DNA of 64,000 nt from an uncultured Ruminiclostridium sp. (GTDB taxonomy: Bacteria; Bacillota; Clostridia; Oscillospirales; Ruminococcaceae), in the NCBI GenBank assembly GCA_934490165.1, contig CAKSTB010000008.1, positions 49,438 to 113,437 of the forward strand, read 5' to 3'. Of the stretch, positions 16,100 through 24,757 are shown piece by piece; positions within the stretch are counted from its first letter, which is position 1; the number at the start of each line of letters is the position of its first letter. A program made the translations under genes and the position numbers. The notes beneath the pieces are model-generated. The model was not told the origin of the DNA and made no database searches. It saw nothing but the letters and a program-made list of their open reading frames with translations.

Positions 16100-18379
16100 A
16101 TGAGAAATCCTCTTGTTAAACGTCTGCCGAGCGAATTTAAAAACGAGCTTGGTAAGTACATAGTTATCTTCTTATTTATGGTTCTTTCCGTGTCGTTTGT
16201 ATCGGGCTGGAACGTTGCGGGCGGCAGTATGGCTACCGCATATGATGAGAGCTTTGAAAAGTACAGCATCGAGGACGGTAACTTTGAACTGTACGCTAAG
16301 GCTGACGATAAGCTTTTAAAGGCAGTAGAAGACAGCGATAAGTATGACGCGAAGATATACGAGAACTTCTATGTTGAATTTCCGACCAAGGAAGTTGACA
16401 GTACACTGCGTATATTCAAAAAGCGTGCCGATATCAACCTTGAGTGCCTTATGGACGGTGAATTTCCGTCAAGCGACACTGAAATAGCTATCGACAGAAT
16501 GTATGCCGATAACAACAGTCTTAAGACAGGCGACAAGCTGACACTTCACGGCAAGGAATACAAGATATGCGGACTGGTCGCTCTATCGGATTACAGTGCA
16601 CTGTTTTCAAGCCCGTCTGATATGATGTTCGACTCTATCAAGTTCGGTGTTGCCATTGTAACACCCGATACATTCAAGGAGTATCCCGAGGACAAGATCC
16701 ACTATGTTTACTCGTGGAAATATGCCGAGCGTCCCGCAGACGATGCAAAGGCAAAGGTACTGTCCGAGGACTTCCTTGATAAGCTGTCCGAGGAAGCGCC
16801 TAAATATATGAATGCGGTTACGGGCTACATTCCCGAATACACAAACCAGGCTATCTTATTCACCGGTGACGATATAAAGGGCGATACGACCTTTATACAG
16901 ATGTTTCTTTATATAATCGTGGTTATCATCGCATTCATCTTTGCAATAACGACTTCAAACACGATCGCAAGGGAAGCAGGCGTTATAGGTACGCTCCGTG
17001 CGACAGGCTATACACGGTGGGAGATAGTACGGCACTATCTGGCGCTCCCGATGCTTGTAGTATTCTTAGGTGCGGCAGTCGGAAATGTGCTCGGATATAC
17101 ATTCCTCAAGGACTATGCGGCAAGTGCATATTACGGAAGCTACAGCCTGCCGACATATGTAACGCTGTGGAATCCGCAGGCATTTATAAATACAACGATA
17201 ATCCCGATCATAATCGTATTTATTATTGACCTTGTAATGCTGACAAGAAAGCTCAGCCTTTCACCTCTTCAGTTTATCCGTCATGACCTTTCGAGAAGAA
17301 AGAAGAAAAAGGCGTTCAGGCTGAACACGAAGATCGGCATTATGAAGCGTTTCAGGCTGCGTGTGCTGTTTCAGAATATGCCGAACTATATTATAATGAT
17401 CATAGGTGCACTGCTCGGAAACATTCTTGTGATGTTCGGACTTGTTTTAGGTCCTGTGCTCGACAGCTATCAGCAGGAGATAACGACCAATCTGCTTGCG
17501 GATCACCAGTATCTTCTGAAGGCTCAGGTCGAAACGGAAAACAAGGACGCTGAAAAGTTTTCCGCAACGACCCTCAAAACTATCGAGGGTACACTCAAAA
17601 GCGAGGAGATAACCGTTTACGGCATTGCTAAGGACAGCAAGTATGTCGATATTTCACTTGACGACAGCGAGGTTTATATTTCAAATGCCTACTCGGAAAA
17701 ACACGGTATCAAGGTCGGAGATGAGATAACGCTAAGGGAACAGTTCGGCTCAAAGGAATACAAGTTCAGGGTGGGCGGAATTTACTACTACCCGTCAACG
17801 CTTACGGTATTTATGGACAAGGACGCATTCAACGAAAAGTTCGGGTATGATAAAGATAATTTCACGGGTTATTTCTCCAAGTCGGAAATAAGCGATATAG
17901 ACGACATTTATATCGCAACAGAGATAACGGTTGACGATCTTACGAAGGTATCACGTCAGCTTACAAAGTCGATGGGCAATATGATGAATATCTTTGTCAT
18001 TTTCGGCGTTATAATGTATGTGCTGATAATCTATCTGCTGTCGAAGATAATAATCGAAAAGAACGCGCAGTCGATATCGATGACAAAGATACTCGGATAC
18101 AGGAACAGCGAGATAAACGGCATATATGTTGCGACAACCGCCATTGTGACAGTTGTCACACTGCTTGTCACCATACCGCTGTCAGACTATCTGCTCGGTC
18201 AGCTGTTCGTCTTCTTCATGCGTGATTACCCCGGCTGGCTGCCTTACAGAACCTTTATTTCGGTATACGCAAAAACCGCTCTGATCGGTGTCGGATCGTT
18301 TGCGCTTATTGCGCTTGCGCTTACAAGACGTATAAAGAAAGTACCTCTCGCAGATGCTCTCAAAAACGCAGACGACTAA
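16100..18379 (+). CDS. FtsX-like ABC transporter permease
   Basis: 759 residues. One N-terminal membrane segment (about 20-40) is followed by an extracytoplasmic domain (about 45-255), a cluster of three membrane segments (about 265-375), a fourth near 430-450, a second external domain (about 460-630), and three C-terminal segments (about 635-745). FtsX-family sequences occur in the two membrane clusters (GTLRATGYTRWEI; TKILGYRNSEI). With the upstream ATPase it forms a MacB-like or Bce-like exporter; the substrate is unknown. A GGGGGAT ribosome site precedes the ATG. Confidence 0.9.
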   Translation: MRNPLVKRLPSEFKNELGKYIVIFLFMVLSVSFVSGWNVAGGSMATAYDESFEKYSIEDGNFELYAKADDKLLKAVEDSDKYDAKIYENFYVEFPTKEVDSTLRIFKKRADINLECLMDGEFPSSDTEIAIDRMYADNNSLKTGDKLTLHGKEYKICGLVALSDYSALFSSPSDMMFDSIKFGVAIVTPDTFKEYPEDKIHYVYSWKYAERPADDAKAKVLSEDFLDKLSEEAPKYMNAVTGYIPEYTNQAILFTGDDIKGDTTFIQMFLYIIVVIIAFIFAITTSNTIAREAGVIGTLRATGYTRWEIVRHYLALPMLVVFLGAAVGNVLGYTFLKDYAASAYYGSYSLPTYVTLWNPQAFINTTIIPIIIVFIIDLVMLTRKLSLSPLQFIRHDLSRRKKKKAFRLNTKIGIMKRFRLRVLFQNMPNYIIMIIGALLGNILVMFGLVLGPVLDSYQQEITTNLLADHQYLLKAQVETENKDAEKFSATTLKTIEGTLKSEEITVYGIAKDSKYVDISLDDSEVYISNAYSEKHGIKVGDEITLREQFGSKEYKFRVGGIYYYPSTLTVFMDKDAFNEKFGYDKDNFTGYFSKSEISDIDDIYIATEITVDDLTKVSRQLTKSMGNMMNIFVIFGVIMYVLIIYLLSKIIIEKNAQSISMTKILGYRNSEINGIYVATTAIVTVVTLLVTIPLSDYLLGQLFVFFMRDYPGWLPYRTFISVYAKTALIGVGSFALIALALTRRIKKVPLADALKNADD

Positions 18380-18500
18380 ATGGCTGAAAGCCATCGTAAA
18401 TTCGCCGTTCTGAAAGTAGGCGATTTGTGCAACCTCCGTTATCGGCGGGCGCCGTAAGGCGCACCCTTTTGACGTTGGTTCATATTCAGATAAAATTAAA

Positions 18501-18538
18501 GGATACTGCAAATGGGTTAGGTTTGCGGTATCCTTTTT
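18501..18538 (+). terminator. Terminator after the FtsX ABC operon
   Basis: GGATACTGCAAA pairs with TTTGCGGTATCC, followed by TTTTTGC. Confidence 0.85.
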
Positions 18539-18555
18539 GCATATGGAAAATAAAG

Positions 18556-19310
18556 CTCATTAGCGATTACAGAAAGCAATTTGTAAGGATTTTAAATGTA
18601 TAATAGCTGTCGATTACAGTTGATAGTGGACAGATTAAAAAGTTTGATGAATGGTTGAAGGTTAGTGCAACGGGCGGGGCAAGCAAGGCAAGGACGCCTT
18701 AAGTGTGTGTCCAGAGTTTCGCAAGGACGCGAAACCATACAAGCACACACAGCACCGCACCCTACGGGAAATGGAAACGATAGTAACTATATTAAATTGT
18801 TAGTTAGAGCAGATGAAAATGCGGCAGTATAATGAAATATATAGCCAACAGCACTGAAAACATTTCCATATTGACAAGATGTTAATAATTTGGTGAGTGT
18901 ATCGGTGCAACTGCATTATCACCGAAACTTCCAAAAAACGCACTATCCTGAGATATCTGTACAGCCCCCCGGGTCGAACAGAGCGGAGCGTCACGCTTAT
19001 TGCGACTTTTTAAACGCAATCGTTTGTGTGTCTTATCGCCAACACCCCTTTATGGCAGAAGAGATGAGAAGTCAGGAAAGAGGGATGCCACGCTGAGCAT
19101 TGCAAAAGCAATGCTCCCGCTCCTCTCGTCGCTCAAGAGGAATAACTGATTTGGGAGAAAACCTAAGGGGAGAGGGGAAAGCGCCTTTGGAGCGCCTTCC
19201 TCTCTTCCCTTGGGTTGTCTCCCTCGTACATAGCAGCAACGTTATTAAATGGAATAGCGAACCCGAGAAGTGCTGTCCGACAAACAGCAGTATCGGTAGC
19301 CACTGCTATC
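18556..19310. repeat. Dispersed repeat block: module D (18556-18800) plus composite A/C/B (18793-19310)
   Basis: Module D (shared stretches such as GTGCAACGGG and TTAAATTGTTAGT) recurs at about 27505-27680. Module A (18793-18964) recurs at 13895, 14340 and 27303. The following part carries GGTCGAACAGAGCGGAGCGT and a 65-base insert absent from the 14.5 kb copy, and ends with inverted module B (19229-19301). Open frames here are repeat-derived. From 19311 to the promoter at 19504 nothing else is recognised. Confidence 0.75.
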
Positions 19311-19503
19311 ATAGCAAAAACATCAAACGATATAATAGAAATACATTAAATAACAGACTTTTTTCTGCAAACTGTGCAGTCCACAGCTTTACAATATGAC
19401 TGATTATTTCTTACAGGAAAGTGATTTTTCGCAATTTTTCGGCTCTGTGAGCCTCATTACCGCAGATTTTTATATGTATTTTACACAAAAAAACGAAAAA
19501 AGC

Positions 19504-19532
19504 TTGCTTATTGTAAAGAAATGCACTATAAT
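19504..19532 (+). promoter_or_regulatory. Promoter of the amino-acid ABC importer
   Basis: TTGCTT (19504-19509), 17-base spacer, TATAAT (19527-19532). Confidence 0.7.
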
Positions 19533-19592
19533 AATAACGATAGCGCAAAAGCGCAGAATAAAAACAGAAAGATTTGAAAAAGAGGTATTTTT

Positions 19593-20402
19593 ATGAAGAT
19601 CAAAAGAATAATTGCATGCATTCTCGTTGCCGCTACCTGCGGTCTTGCTATGGCAGGCTGTCAGTCAGGCACAACAACAAGCGGTACATCAAGTGACACA
19701 ACAAGCTCGACCGCAGAGAGCAAGGATGACAGCAAGGCAACAGGCGGCAAGCTCATTATGGCTACAGAGCCCGGTTTTGCTCCTTATGAATATATGAGCG
19801 GCAGTGACGTTGTAGGTATCGACGTTGATATAGCTAACGAAGTAGCAAAGGAGCTCGGCATGGAGCTTGAGATCCAGACAATGGACTTTGACGGTGCGCT
19901 TTTAGCTGTTCAGCAGGGCAAGGTTGACTTTGCAGCCGCAGGTATCTCGGTTACTCCCGAGCGTCAGGAAGTTATGGACTTCTCAATCGAATACGCTAAG
20001 TCAAAGCAGGTTATCGTTGTACTCAAGGGTGCAAACAGAGTAAAGAGCGTTGACGACCTCGGCGGTGACACAAAGATCGCGGTTCAGATGTCAACGGTTG
20101 CTGACTTCTATGTAACAGACGATCTCAAGAAGGAGCCCTCACGTTATACAAAGTACGTTCAGGCGGCAGAAGACTTAAAGAACGATAAGGTTGACTGCAT
20201 AGTTATGGACGAGCTTCCCGCAAAGGAAATGGTAAAGGGTAACGACAACCTTGAGATCCTTGACGCAGAGGTATTCACAGACAAGTACGCTTTTGCTTTC
20301 AAGAAGGGCAACACAGAGCTTGAAGAAAAGGTAAATAAGGTTCTTCAGAAGCTTATCGACGACGGCAAGGTTGACGAATTCACACTTAACCACACTAAGT
20401 AA
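19593..20402 (+). CDS. Amino-acid ABC transporter substrate-binding lipoprotein (SBP_bac_3)
   Basis: 269 residues. A basic n-region, hydrophobic core and AMAGC lipobox, then a Ser/Thr linker and a family 3 binding domain: PPF-like entry FAPYEYM, VGIDVDIANEVAKELG, DFAAAGISVTPERQ and DFSIEY. The family binds polar amino acids outside the membrane and delivers them to a HisM/GlnP-type permease, encoded next. A short terminator between this gene and the permease should keep binding protein in excess. The exact amino acid cannot be read. Confidence 0.9.
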   Translation: MKIKRIIACILVAATCGLAMAGCQSGTTTSGTSSDTTSSTAESKDDSKATGGKLIMATEPGFAPYEYMSGSDVVGIDVDIANEVAKELGMELEIQTMDFDGALLAVQQGKVDFAAAGISVTPERQEVMDFSIEYAKSKQVIVVLKGANRVKSVDDLGGDTKIAVQMSTVADFYVTDDLKKEPSRYTKYVQAAEDLKNDKVDCIVMDELPAKEMVKGNDNLEILDAEVFTDKYAFAFKKGNTELEEKVNKVLQKLIDDGKVDEFTLNHTK

Positions 20403-20416
20403 TAACTAAAAGTAAT

Positions 20417-20445
20417 CGGGCGGTGGAATGCCGCCCGTATTTTTT
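20417..20445 (+). terminator. Intra-operon partial terminator
   Basis: CGGGCGG-TGGAATG-CCGCCCG followed by TATTTTTT, between the binding-protein and permease genes. Such stems usually reduce downstream transcription. Confidence 0.7.
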
Positions 20446-20484
20446 AAGAGGGATTTTTAAGGCAATAGACGGAGGAAATAAGAA

Positions 20485-21186
20485 TTGGACTTTTTTCTTG
20501 GAATATGGGACGCTATTGACAAGGCGCTTATAAGAGAAAACCGTTATGAATTCTATCTGAGCGGTATCGGAAACACACTGCTCATATCGCTGTTTGCGGT
20601 AATTCTCGGTTTTCTTATCGGTGCATTTGTAGCAGTAGTAAAGCAGTTATGTGCAGGCAGAAGAGGTATAGGCTGGATAGCCAAGATCTGCGATCTGTAT
20701 GTATTCGTAATAAGAGGTACGCCTGTACTGGTACAGCTGCTTCTTATAAATGCGGTGTTATTCAACTACAGAGGTGCAAATGCCATTGTAGCGGCTGTAA
20801 TGTGCTTCGGTATAAATTCGGGTGCGTATGTCGCGGAGATCGTCCGTGCGGGTATCGAATCAATTGATAAGGGGCAGACGGAGGCCGGCAGATCGCTGGG
20901 ACTCGGTGCAGGTCAGACAATGTGGCTTATCGTGCTTCCGCAGGCTATAAAGAACATACTTCCCGCACTCGGCAACGAATTTATCGTACTGGTAAAGGAA
21001 ACTTCGATCGCAGGCTACATTGCAGTAACAGATATAACAAAGGCGGCACAGTATGTAGGCTCGAAAACATACGACCTTATTACCCCCCTGCTTATTGCGG
21101 CGGCATTCTATCTGATACTGGTATTTATTCTGACAAAGCTTCAGAAGCTGCTTGAGAGGAGGCTTGGCAAGAGTGATAGACGTTAA
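20485..21186 (+). CDS. Amino-acid ABC transporter permease
   Basis: 233 residues from a TTG start with GGAGGAAAT ten bases upstream. GIGNTLLISLFAV opens the transmembrane domain; the EAGRSLGLGAGQTMWLIVLPQA stretch (about 132-153) is the EAA loop that docks the ATPase. About five membrane segments, as usual in the HisM/GlnP family. The 3' end overlaps the ATPase gene by 14 bases. Confidence 0.92.
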   Translation: MDFFLGIWDAIDKALIRENRYEFYLSGIGNTLLISLFAVILGFLIGAFVAVVKQLCAGRRGIGWIAKICDLYVFVIRGTPVLVQLLLINAVLFNYRGANAIVAAVMCFGINSGAYVAEIVRAGIESIDKGQTEAGRSLGLGAGQTMWLIVLPQAIKNILPALGNEFIVLVKETSIAGYIAVTDITKAAQYVGSKTYDLITPLLIAAAFYLILVFILTKLQKLLERRLGKSDRR

Positions 21187-21895
21187 GGATTTGAAAAAAT
21201 CGTTCGGGGAGCTCAATGTTCTCAACGGCATAAACGAACATATCTACAAGGGCGAAAAGGTAGTTATCATAGGACCTTCCGGTTCGGGAAAAAGCACGTT
21301 CCTGCGTTGTCTTAACCTTATGGAAAAGCCGACAAGCGGAAGTATCTGCGTTGAGGGTGAATACATCACCGACCGCAAGGCTAACGTAAACCTTATAAGA
21401 AGAAAGATGGGTATGGTGTTCCAGCACTTCAACCTGTTCCCTCACCTGACTATCAAGAAAAACATAACCTTAGCTCCCGTAAAGCTCGGTCTTATGACAA
21501 AGGAAGAGGCGGACGCAGAGGCAATGCGGCTTTTAGAACGTGTCGGTCTTGCAGATAAGGCAGACGCTTATCCTCCACAGTTATCGGGCGGTCAGAAGCA
21601 ACGTATCGCAATTGTCCGCGCGCTTGCGATGAAGCCCGACGTTATGCTTTTCGATGAACCTACCTCAGCGCTTGACCCTGAGATGGTAGGCGAGGTTCTC
21701 GACCTTATGAAACAGCTTGCCGAAGACGGTATGACGATGGTTGTCGTAACTCACGAGATGGGTTTTGCCCGTGAGGTTGCGTCAAGAGTAATGTTTATGT
21801 CGGACGGACAGATCGTTGAACAAGGTCCTCCCGATGAATTCTTTGCAAATCCTAAAAATCCAAGACTTAAGGACTTTTTATCAAAGGTGCTTTAA
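21173..21895 (+). CDS. Amino-acid ABC transporter ATP-binding protein (GlnQ family)
   Basis: The GTG at 21173 is the likely start: GAGAGGAGG (21154-21162) lies 10 bases before it, and the in-frame TTG at 21152 would fall inside that site. 240 residues with Walker A GPSGSGKST, LSGGQKQR signature, Walker B VMLFDEPTSALDPE and switch His in VVTHEMGFARE, all typical of polar amino-acid importers. The third gene of the operon. Confidence 0.92.
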   Translation: MIDVKDLKKSFGELNVLNGINEHIYKGEKVVIIGPSGSGKSTFLRCLNLMEKPTSGSICVEGEYITDRKANVNLIRRKMGMVFQHFNLFPHLTIKKNITLAPVKLGLMTKEEADAEAMRLLERVGLADKADAYPPQLSGGQKQRIAIVRALAMKPDVMLFDEPTSALDPEMVGEVLDLMKQLAEDGMTMVVVTHEMGFAREVASRVMFMSDGQIVEQGPPDEFFANPKNPRLKDFLSKVL

Positions 21896-21902
21896 AAATT
21901 CA

Positions 21903-21938
21903 ACCCGGCGGGTACGTTGAGCGTATCTGCCGGGTTTT
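21903..21938. terminator. Convergent terminator between ABC importer and XRE gene
   Basis: AACCCGGCGG pairs with TGCCGGGTTTT. Related hairpins follow each copy of the duplicated cassette (near 23300 and 24717). Confidence 0.75.
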
Positions 21939-22155
21939 ATATTTCTTTATAATAGATCGGGTTATCGGTAAGCCCAAGGATATAATCCACATTCGTCCTG
22001 TAATATTCCGCAAGCTTTATGAGTATCGCTGTGGGAACGTCATTTTCGCCTGTTTCGTATTTTGAATAGCCCGTCTGCGACATACCGAGCATTTTTGCGA
22101 CTGCCGTCTGATTAAGATCGGAATCTTCACGGAGGTTTCTTGTTCTGCTGTACAT
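21937..22155 (-). CDS. XRE-family helix-turn-helix regulator, copy 1
   Basis: 72 residues, nearly all helix-turn-helix: LNQTAVAKMLGMSQTGYSKYETG is trimmed Cro/C1-type DNA-binding sequence, followed by TNVDYILGLTDNP, common in Firmicute XRE repressors. It is divergent to the zinc-ribbon membrane-protein gene across 141 bases and probably regulates itself and that gene. The protein is identical to copy 2. Confidence 0.9.
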   Translation of the reverse strand: MYSRTRNLREDSDLNQTAVAKMLGMSQTGYSKYETGENDVPTAILIKLAEYYRTNVDYILGLTDNPIYYKEI

Positions 22156-22177
22156 TTTTATCAGTGCCTTTCACGTT

Positions 22178-22242
22178 TTTATAATTAAATTATAAACTTT
22201 TAGTGTGAAGGTCTTGACTTTTAACCTGAAACAGATTAGAAT
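22178..22242 (+). promoter_or_regulatory. Divergent promoter region of cassette copy 1
   Basis: Rightward TTGACT (22214-22219), 17-base spacer, TAGAAT (22237-22242). A perfect 19-base dyad TTTATAATTAAATTATAAA (22178-22196) covers the probable leftward -10 and may be the XRE operator. The same arrangement is repeated 1400 bases to the right. Confidence 0.6.
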
Positions 22243-22296
22243 TGAACTATCGGAAATATAATTTTCTGAGCATTAAAAATTAAAGGGGTTAAAAAT

Positions 22297-23295
22297 ATGG
22301 CAATGATAAAATGTGCCGAGTGCGGCAAAGAATTTTCCGACAGGGCGAACGCTTGCCCTAACTGCGGCTGTCCTATCGAATATCAGGCTGAAAAAAGTAT
22401 AGGCGGAGAATACCACGCCGCAGATAAGATTGCACCGTCGGTTATTGTGGAGCATCTGACAATTGCAAAGGAGCTGGAGAGTGAGAGGTATACTCTGCTG
22501 TGTGCGGTTGATAAGTTACAGGCAAAGATAAATGGACTTGGAATAATAAGAGCGATCTCGAAACCCAATTATAATGTTAGACGTAAAACATGGATAGCAT
22601 CTATAATCGCTTCAATTTTTTCTATAGGTTTGATAATTTATTCTAATGTAACAGCAACCGTTTATGAGACAGGCGGAATAATGTTAGCTTGTATTATATC
22701 AATTTTAGTGATAATTACCGCTCCTATAATCACTTGTTTGGTAGTCAAATCAAAGGAAAAACAGGAATATCTCAGTAAAATATATCGCGAAGAATCACGG
22801 GTTGCCAATGAGCGTCACGAAATAGAAGAGTTAAGACAACAGCAGTCTTATTTACGTTCAAAAGTCAGTCAGATTTCTAATACACTTGAGAGCGTGTATT
22901 CACTGGATATTATCCACCAAAAGTACAGAAATATGGTCGCTGTTATAAGAATACTTGAGTACTTTGACAGCGGGCGCTGTACGGCGCTCACGGGGGCAGG
23001 TGGCGCGTATAACAAATATGAAGATGAGATAAGACAAGATGCTATTATTTCAAAGCTCGACACAGCAATCAACTGTCTGTATCAGATAAGAGATAATCAG
23101 TATATGCTGTATGAAACTTTAGAGGATTGCCTTGATACATCCGGCAGAATTGCAAGTCAGGTTTCAGCATTAACGGATTCAAGCAAAAATATTGAGGCTT
23201 GTTCTGCTGTCGCCGCATATAACTCAAAGATTGCGGCTTCAAATTCAGATGCGCTTGTATTTATTGAAGCGTATAAAGGAGCAAACGGACTATAA
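22297..23295 (+). CDS. Zinc-ribbon, coiled-coil membrane protein, copy 1
   Basis: 332 residues. An N-terminal zinc ribbon (CAECGKEF...CPNCGCPI, four Cys, residues 6-27) is followed by a helical stretch (47-80), two hydrophobic segments (about 98-118 and 127-150), a charged coiled coil (about 155-205), and a helical C-terminal domain with a GAGGAY turn. The function is not recognised. The ribbon faces the cytosol if the two segments form a hairpin. Paired with a divergent XRE regulator. Nucleotide identity with copy 2 is near complete at both ends but not in residues about 76-195. Confidence 0.8.
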   Translation: MAMIKCAECGKEFSDRANACPNCGCPIEYQAEKSIGGEYHAADKIAPSVIVEHLTIAKELESERYTLLCAVDKLQAKINGLGIIRAISKPNYNVRRKTWIASIIASIFSIGLIIYSNVTATVYETGGIMLACIISILVIITAPIITCLVVKSKEKQEYLSKIYREESRVANERHEIEELRQQQSYLRSKVSQISNTLESVYSLDIIHQKYRNMVAVIRILEYFDSGRCTALTGAGGAYNKYEDEIRQDAIISKLDTAINCLYQIRDNQYMLYETLEDCLDTSGRIASQVSALTDSSKNIEACSAVAAYNSKIAASNSDALVFIEAYKGANGL

Positions 23296-23336
23296 AATCA
23301 ACCCAGGTACGATTCAATAAACGTATCTGTCGGGTT

Positions 23337-23555
23337 TTATATTTCTTTATAATAGATTGGGTTATCGGTAAGCCCAAGGATATAATCCACATTCGTCCTG
23401 TAATATTCCGCAAGCTTTATGAGTATCGCTGTGGGAACGTCATTTTCGCCTGTTTCGTATTTTGAATAGCCCGTCTGCGACATACCGAGCATTTTTGCGA
23501 CTGCCGTCTGATTAAGATCGGAATCTTCACGGAGGTTTCTTGTTCTGCTGTACAT
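23337..23555 (-). CDS. XRE-family helix-turn-helix regulator, copy 2
   Basis: 72 residues, identical in sequence to the regulator 1400 bases to the left. The DNA differs by only a base or so over the gene and its upstream region, indicating very recent duplication. It would share operators with copy 1, so each regulator could control both cassettes. Confidence 0.9.
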   Translation of the reverse strand: MYSRTRNLREDSDLNQTAVAKMLGMSQTGYSKYETGENDVPTAILIKLAEYYRTNVDYILGLTDNPIYYKEI

Positions 23556-23696
23556 TTTTATCAGTGCCTTTCACGTTTTTATAATTAAATTATAAACTTT
23601 TAGTGTGAAGGTCTTGACTTTTAACCTGAAACAGATTAGAATTGAACTATCGGAAATATAATTTTCTGAGCATTAAAAATTAAAGGGGTTAAAAAT

Positions 23697-24713
23697 ATGG
23701 CAATGATAAAATGTGCCGAGTGCGGCAAAGAATTTTCCGACAGGGCGAACGCTTGCCCTAACTGCGGCTGTCCTATCGAATATCAGGCTGAAAAAAGTAT
23801 AGGCGGAGAATACCACGCCGCAGATAAGATCGCACCGTCCGTGATTGTTGAGCATCTGACAATCGCAAAGGAGCTGGAAAGTGAGAGGTATACCCTACTG
23901 TGTGCGGTTGATAAATTACAGGCGAAGATGAACAAGCTGTGTAATAAAAGAACTGTTGCAAAACCCGATTTGAATGCAGGGCATAAAATGTTTATAGCAT
24001 TTGTAGTTGCGGCGATTGTCGGTTCGATTGGAGGATTTATTATTGCTTATAGTTTCAATAGTTTAAAAGGTAGCCGAAATTTTATTTCTGACTCTGTGGT
24101 ATTTGCCTGCCTTACAGCGATTGTTTCAGGTATCGTTTCTCCGATAATAACCCGTCATGTTGTCAAGAAAAATGAAAAACAGAGATATCTATACCTGTTA
24201 CACGGAGAAGAATCACGGATTGCATATGAGAAAGAAGAACTTGATGAGTTAATACAACAGCGGTCTTATCTGCAATCAAAGGTCAGTCAGATTTCAAATA
24301 CACTTGAAAGTCTTTATTCACTGGATATTATCCACCAAAAGTACAGAAATATGGTCGCTGTTATAAGAATACTTGAGTACTTTGACAGCGGGCGCTGTAC
24401 GGCGCTCACGGGGGCAGGTGGCGCGTATAACAAATATGAAGATGAGATAAGACAAGATGCTATTATTTCAAAGCTCGACACAGCAATCAACTGTCTGTAT
24501 CAGATAAGAGATAATCAGTATATGCTGTATGAAACTTTAGAGGATTGCCTTGATACATCCGGCAGAATTGCAAGTCAGGTTTCAGCATTAACGGATTCAA
24601 GCAAAAATATTGAGGCTTGTTCTGCTGTCGCCGCATATAACTCAAAGATTGCGGCTTCAAATTCAGATGCGCTTGTATTTATTGAAGCGTATAAAGGAGC
24701 AAACGGACTATAA
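23697..24713 (+). CDS. Zinc-ribbon, coiled-coil membrane protein, copy 2 (different membrane segment)
   Basis: 338 residues. Residues 1-75 match copy 1, with only synonymous base changes from about codon 45 on, and the C-terminal about 130 residues are identical at the DNA level. The central region (about 76-200) holds a different pair of hydrophobic segments (FIAFVVAAIVGSIGGFIIAY; a second near 125-145) and a related but diverged coiled coil. A recombination or gene-conversion event with another allele would explain this. Function unknown. Confidence 0.8.
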   Translation: MAMIKCAECGKEFSDRANACPNCGCPIEYQAEKSIGGEYHAADKIAPSVIVEHLTIAKELESERYTLLCAVDKLQAKMNKLCNKRTVAKPDLNAGHKMFIAFVVAAIVGSIGGFIIAYSFNSLKGSRNFISDSVVFACLTAIVSGIVSPIITRHVVKKNEKQRYLYLLHGEESRIAYEKEELDELIQQRSYLQSKVSQISNTLESLYSLDIIHQKYRNMVAVIRILEYFDSGRCTALTGAGGAYNKYEDEIRQDAIISKLDTAINCLYQIRDNQYMLYETLEDCLDTSGRIASQVSALTDSSKNIEACSAVAAYNSKIAASNSDALVFIEAYKGANGL

Positions 24714-24716
24714 AAT

Positions 24717-24754
24717 TAACCCGGCGGGTACGAAATGTATCTGTCGGGTTTTGT
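24717..24754. terminator. Convergent terminator between cassette copy 2 and hipT
   Basis: TAACCCGGCGGGTAC pairs imperfectly with GTATCTGTCGGGTTTTG. A T-run follows on the plus strand. Confidence 0.7.
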
Positions 24755-24757
24755 TAT

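Larger units (their letters stand above)
21903..24754. repeat. Tandem duplication of an XRE/zinc-ribbon cassette (unit about 1.4 kb)
   Basis: Equivalent positions are 1400 bases apart (21937/23337; 22297/23697). The leftward regulator, the divergent promoter region and the first part of the rightward gene are almost identical, as are the last about 390 bases (22904-23293 versus 24322-24711). The middle of the rightward gene is strongly diverged, so the copies are mosaics. Confidence 0.9.
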
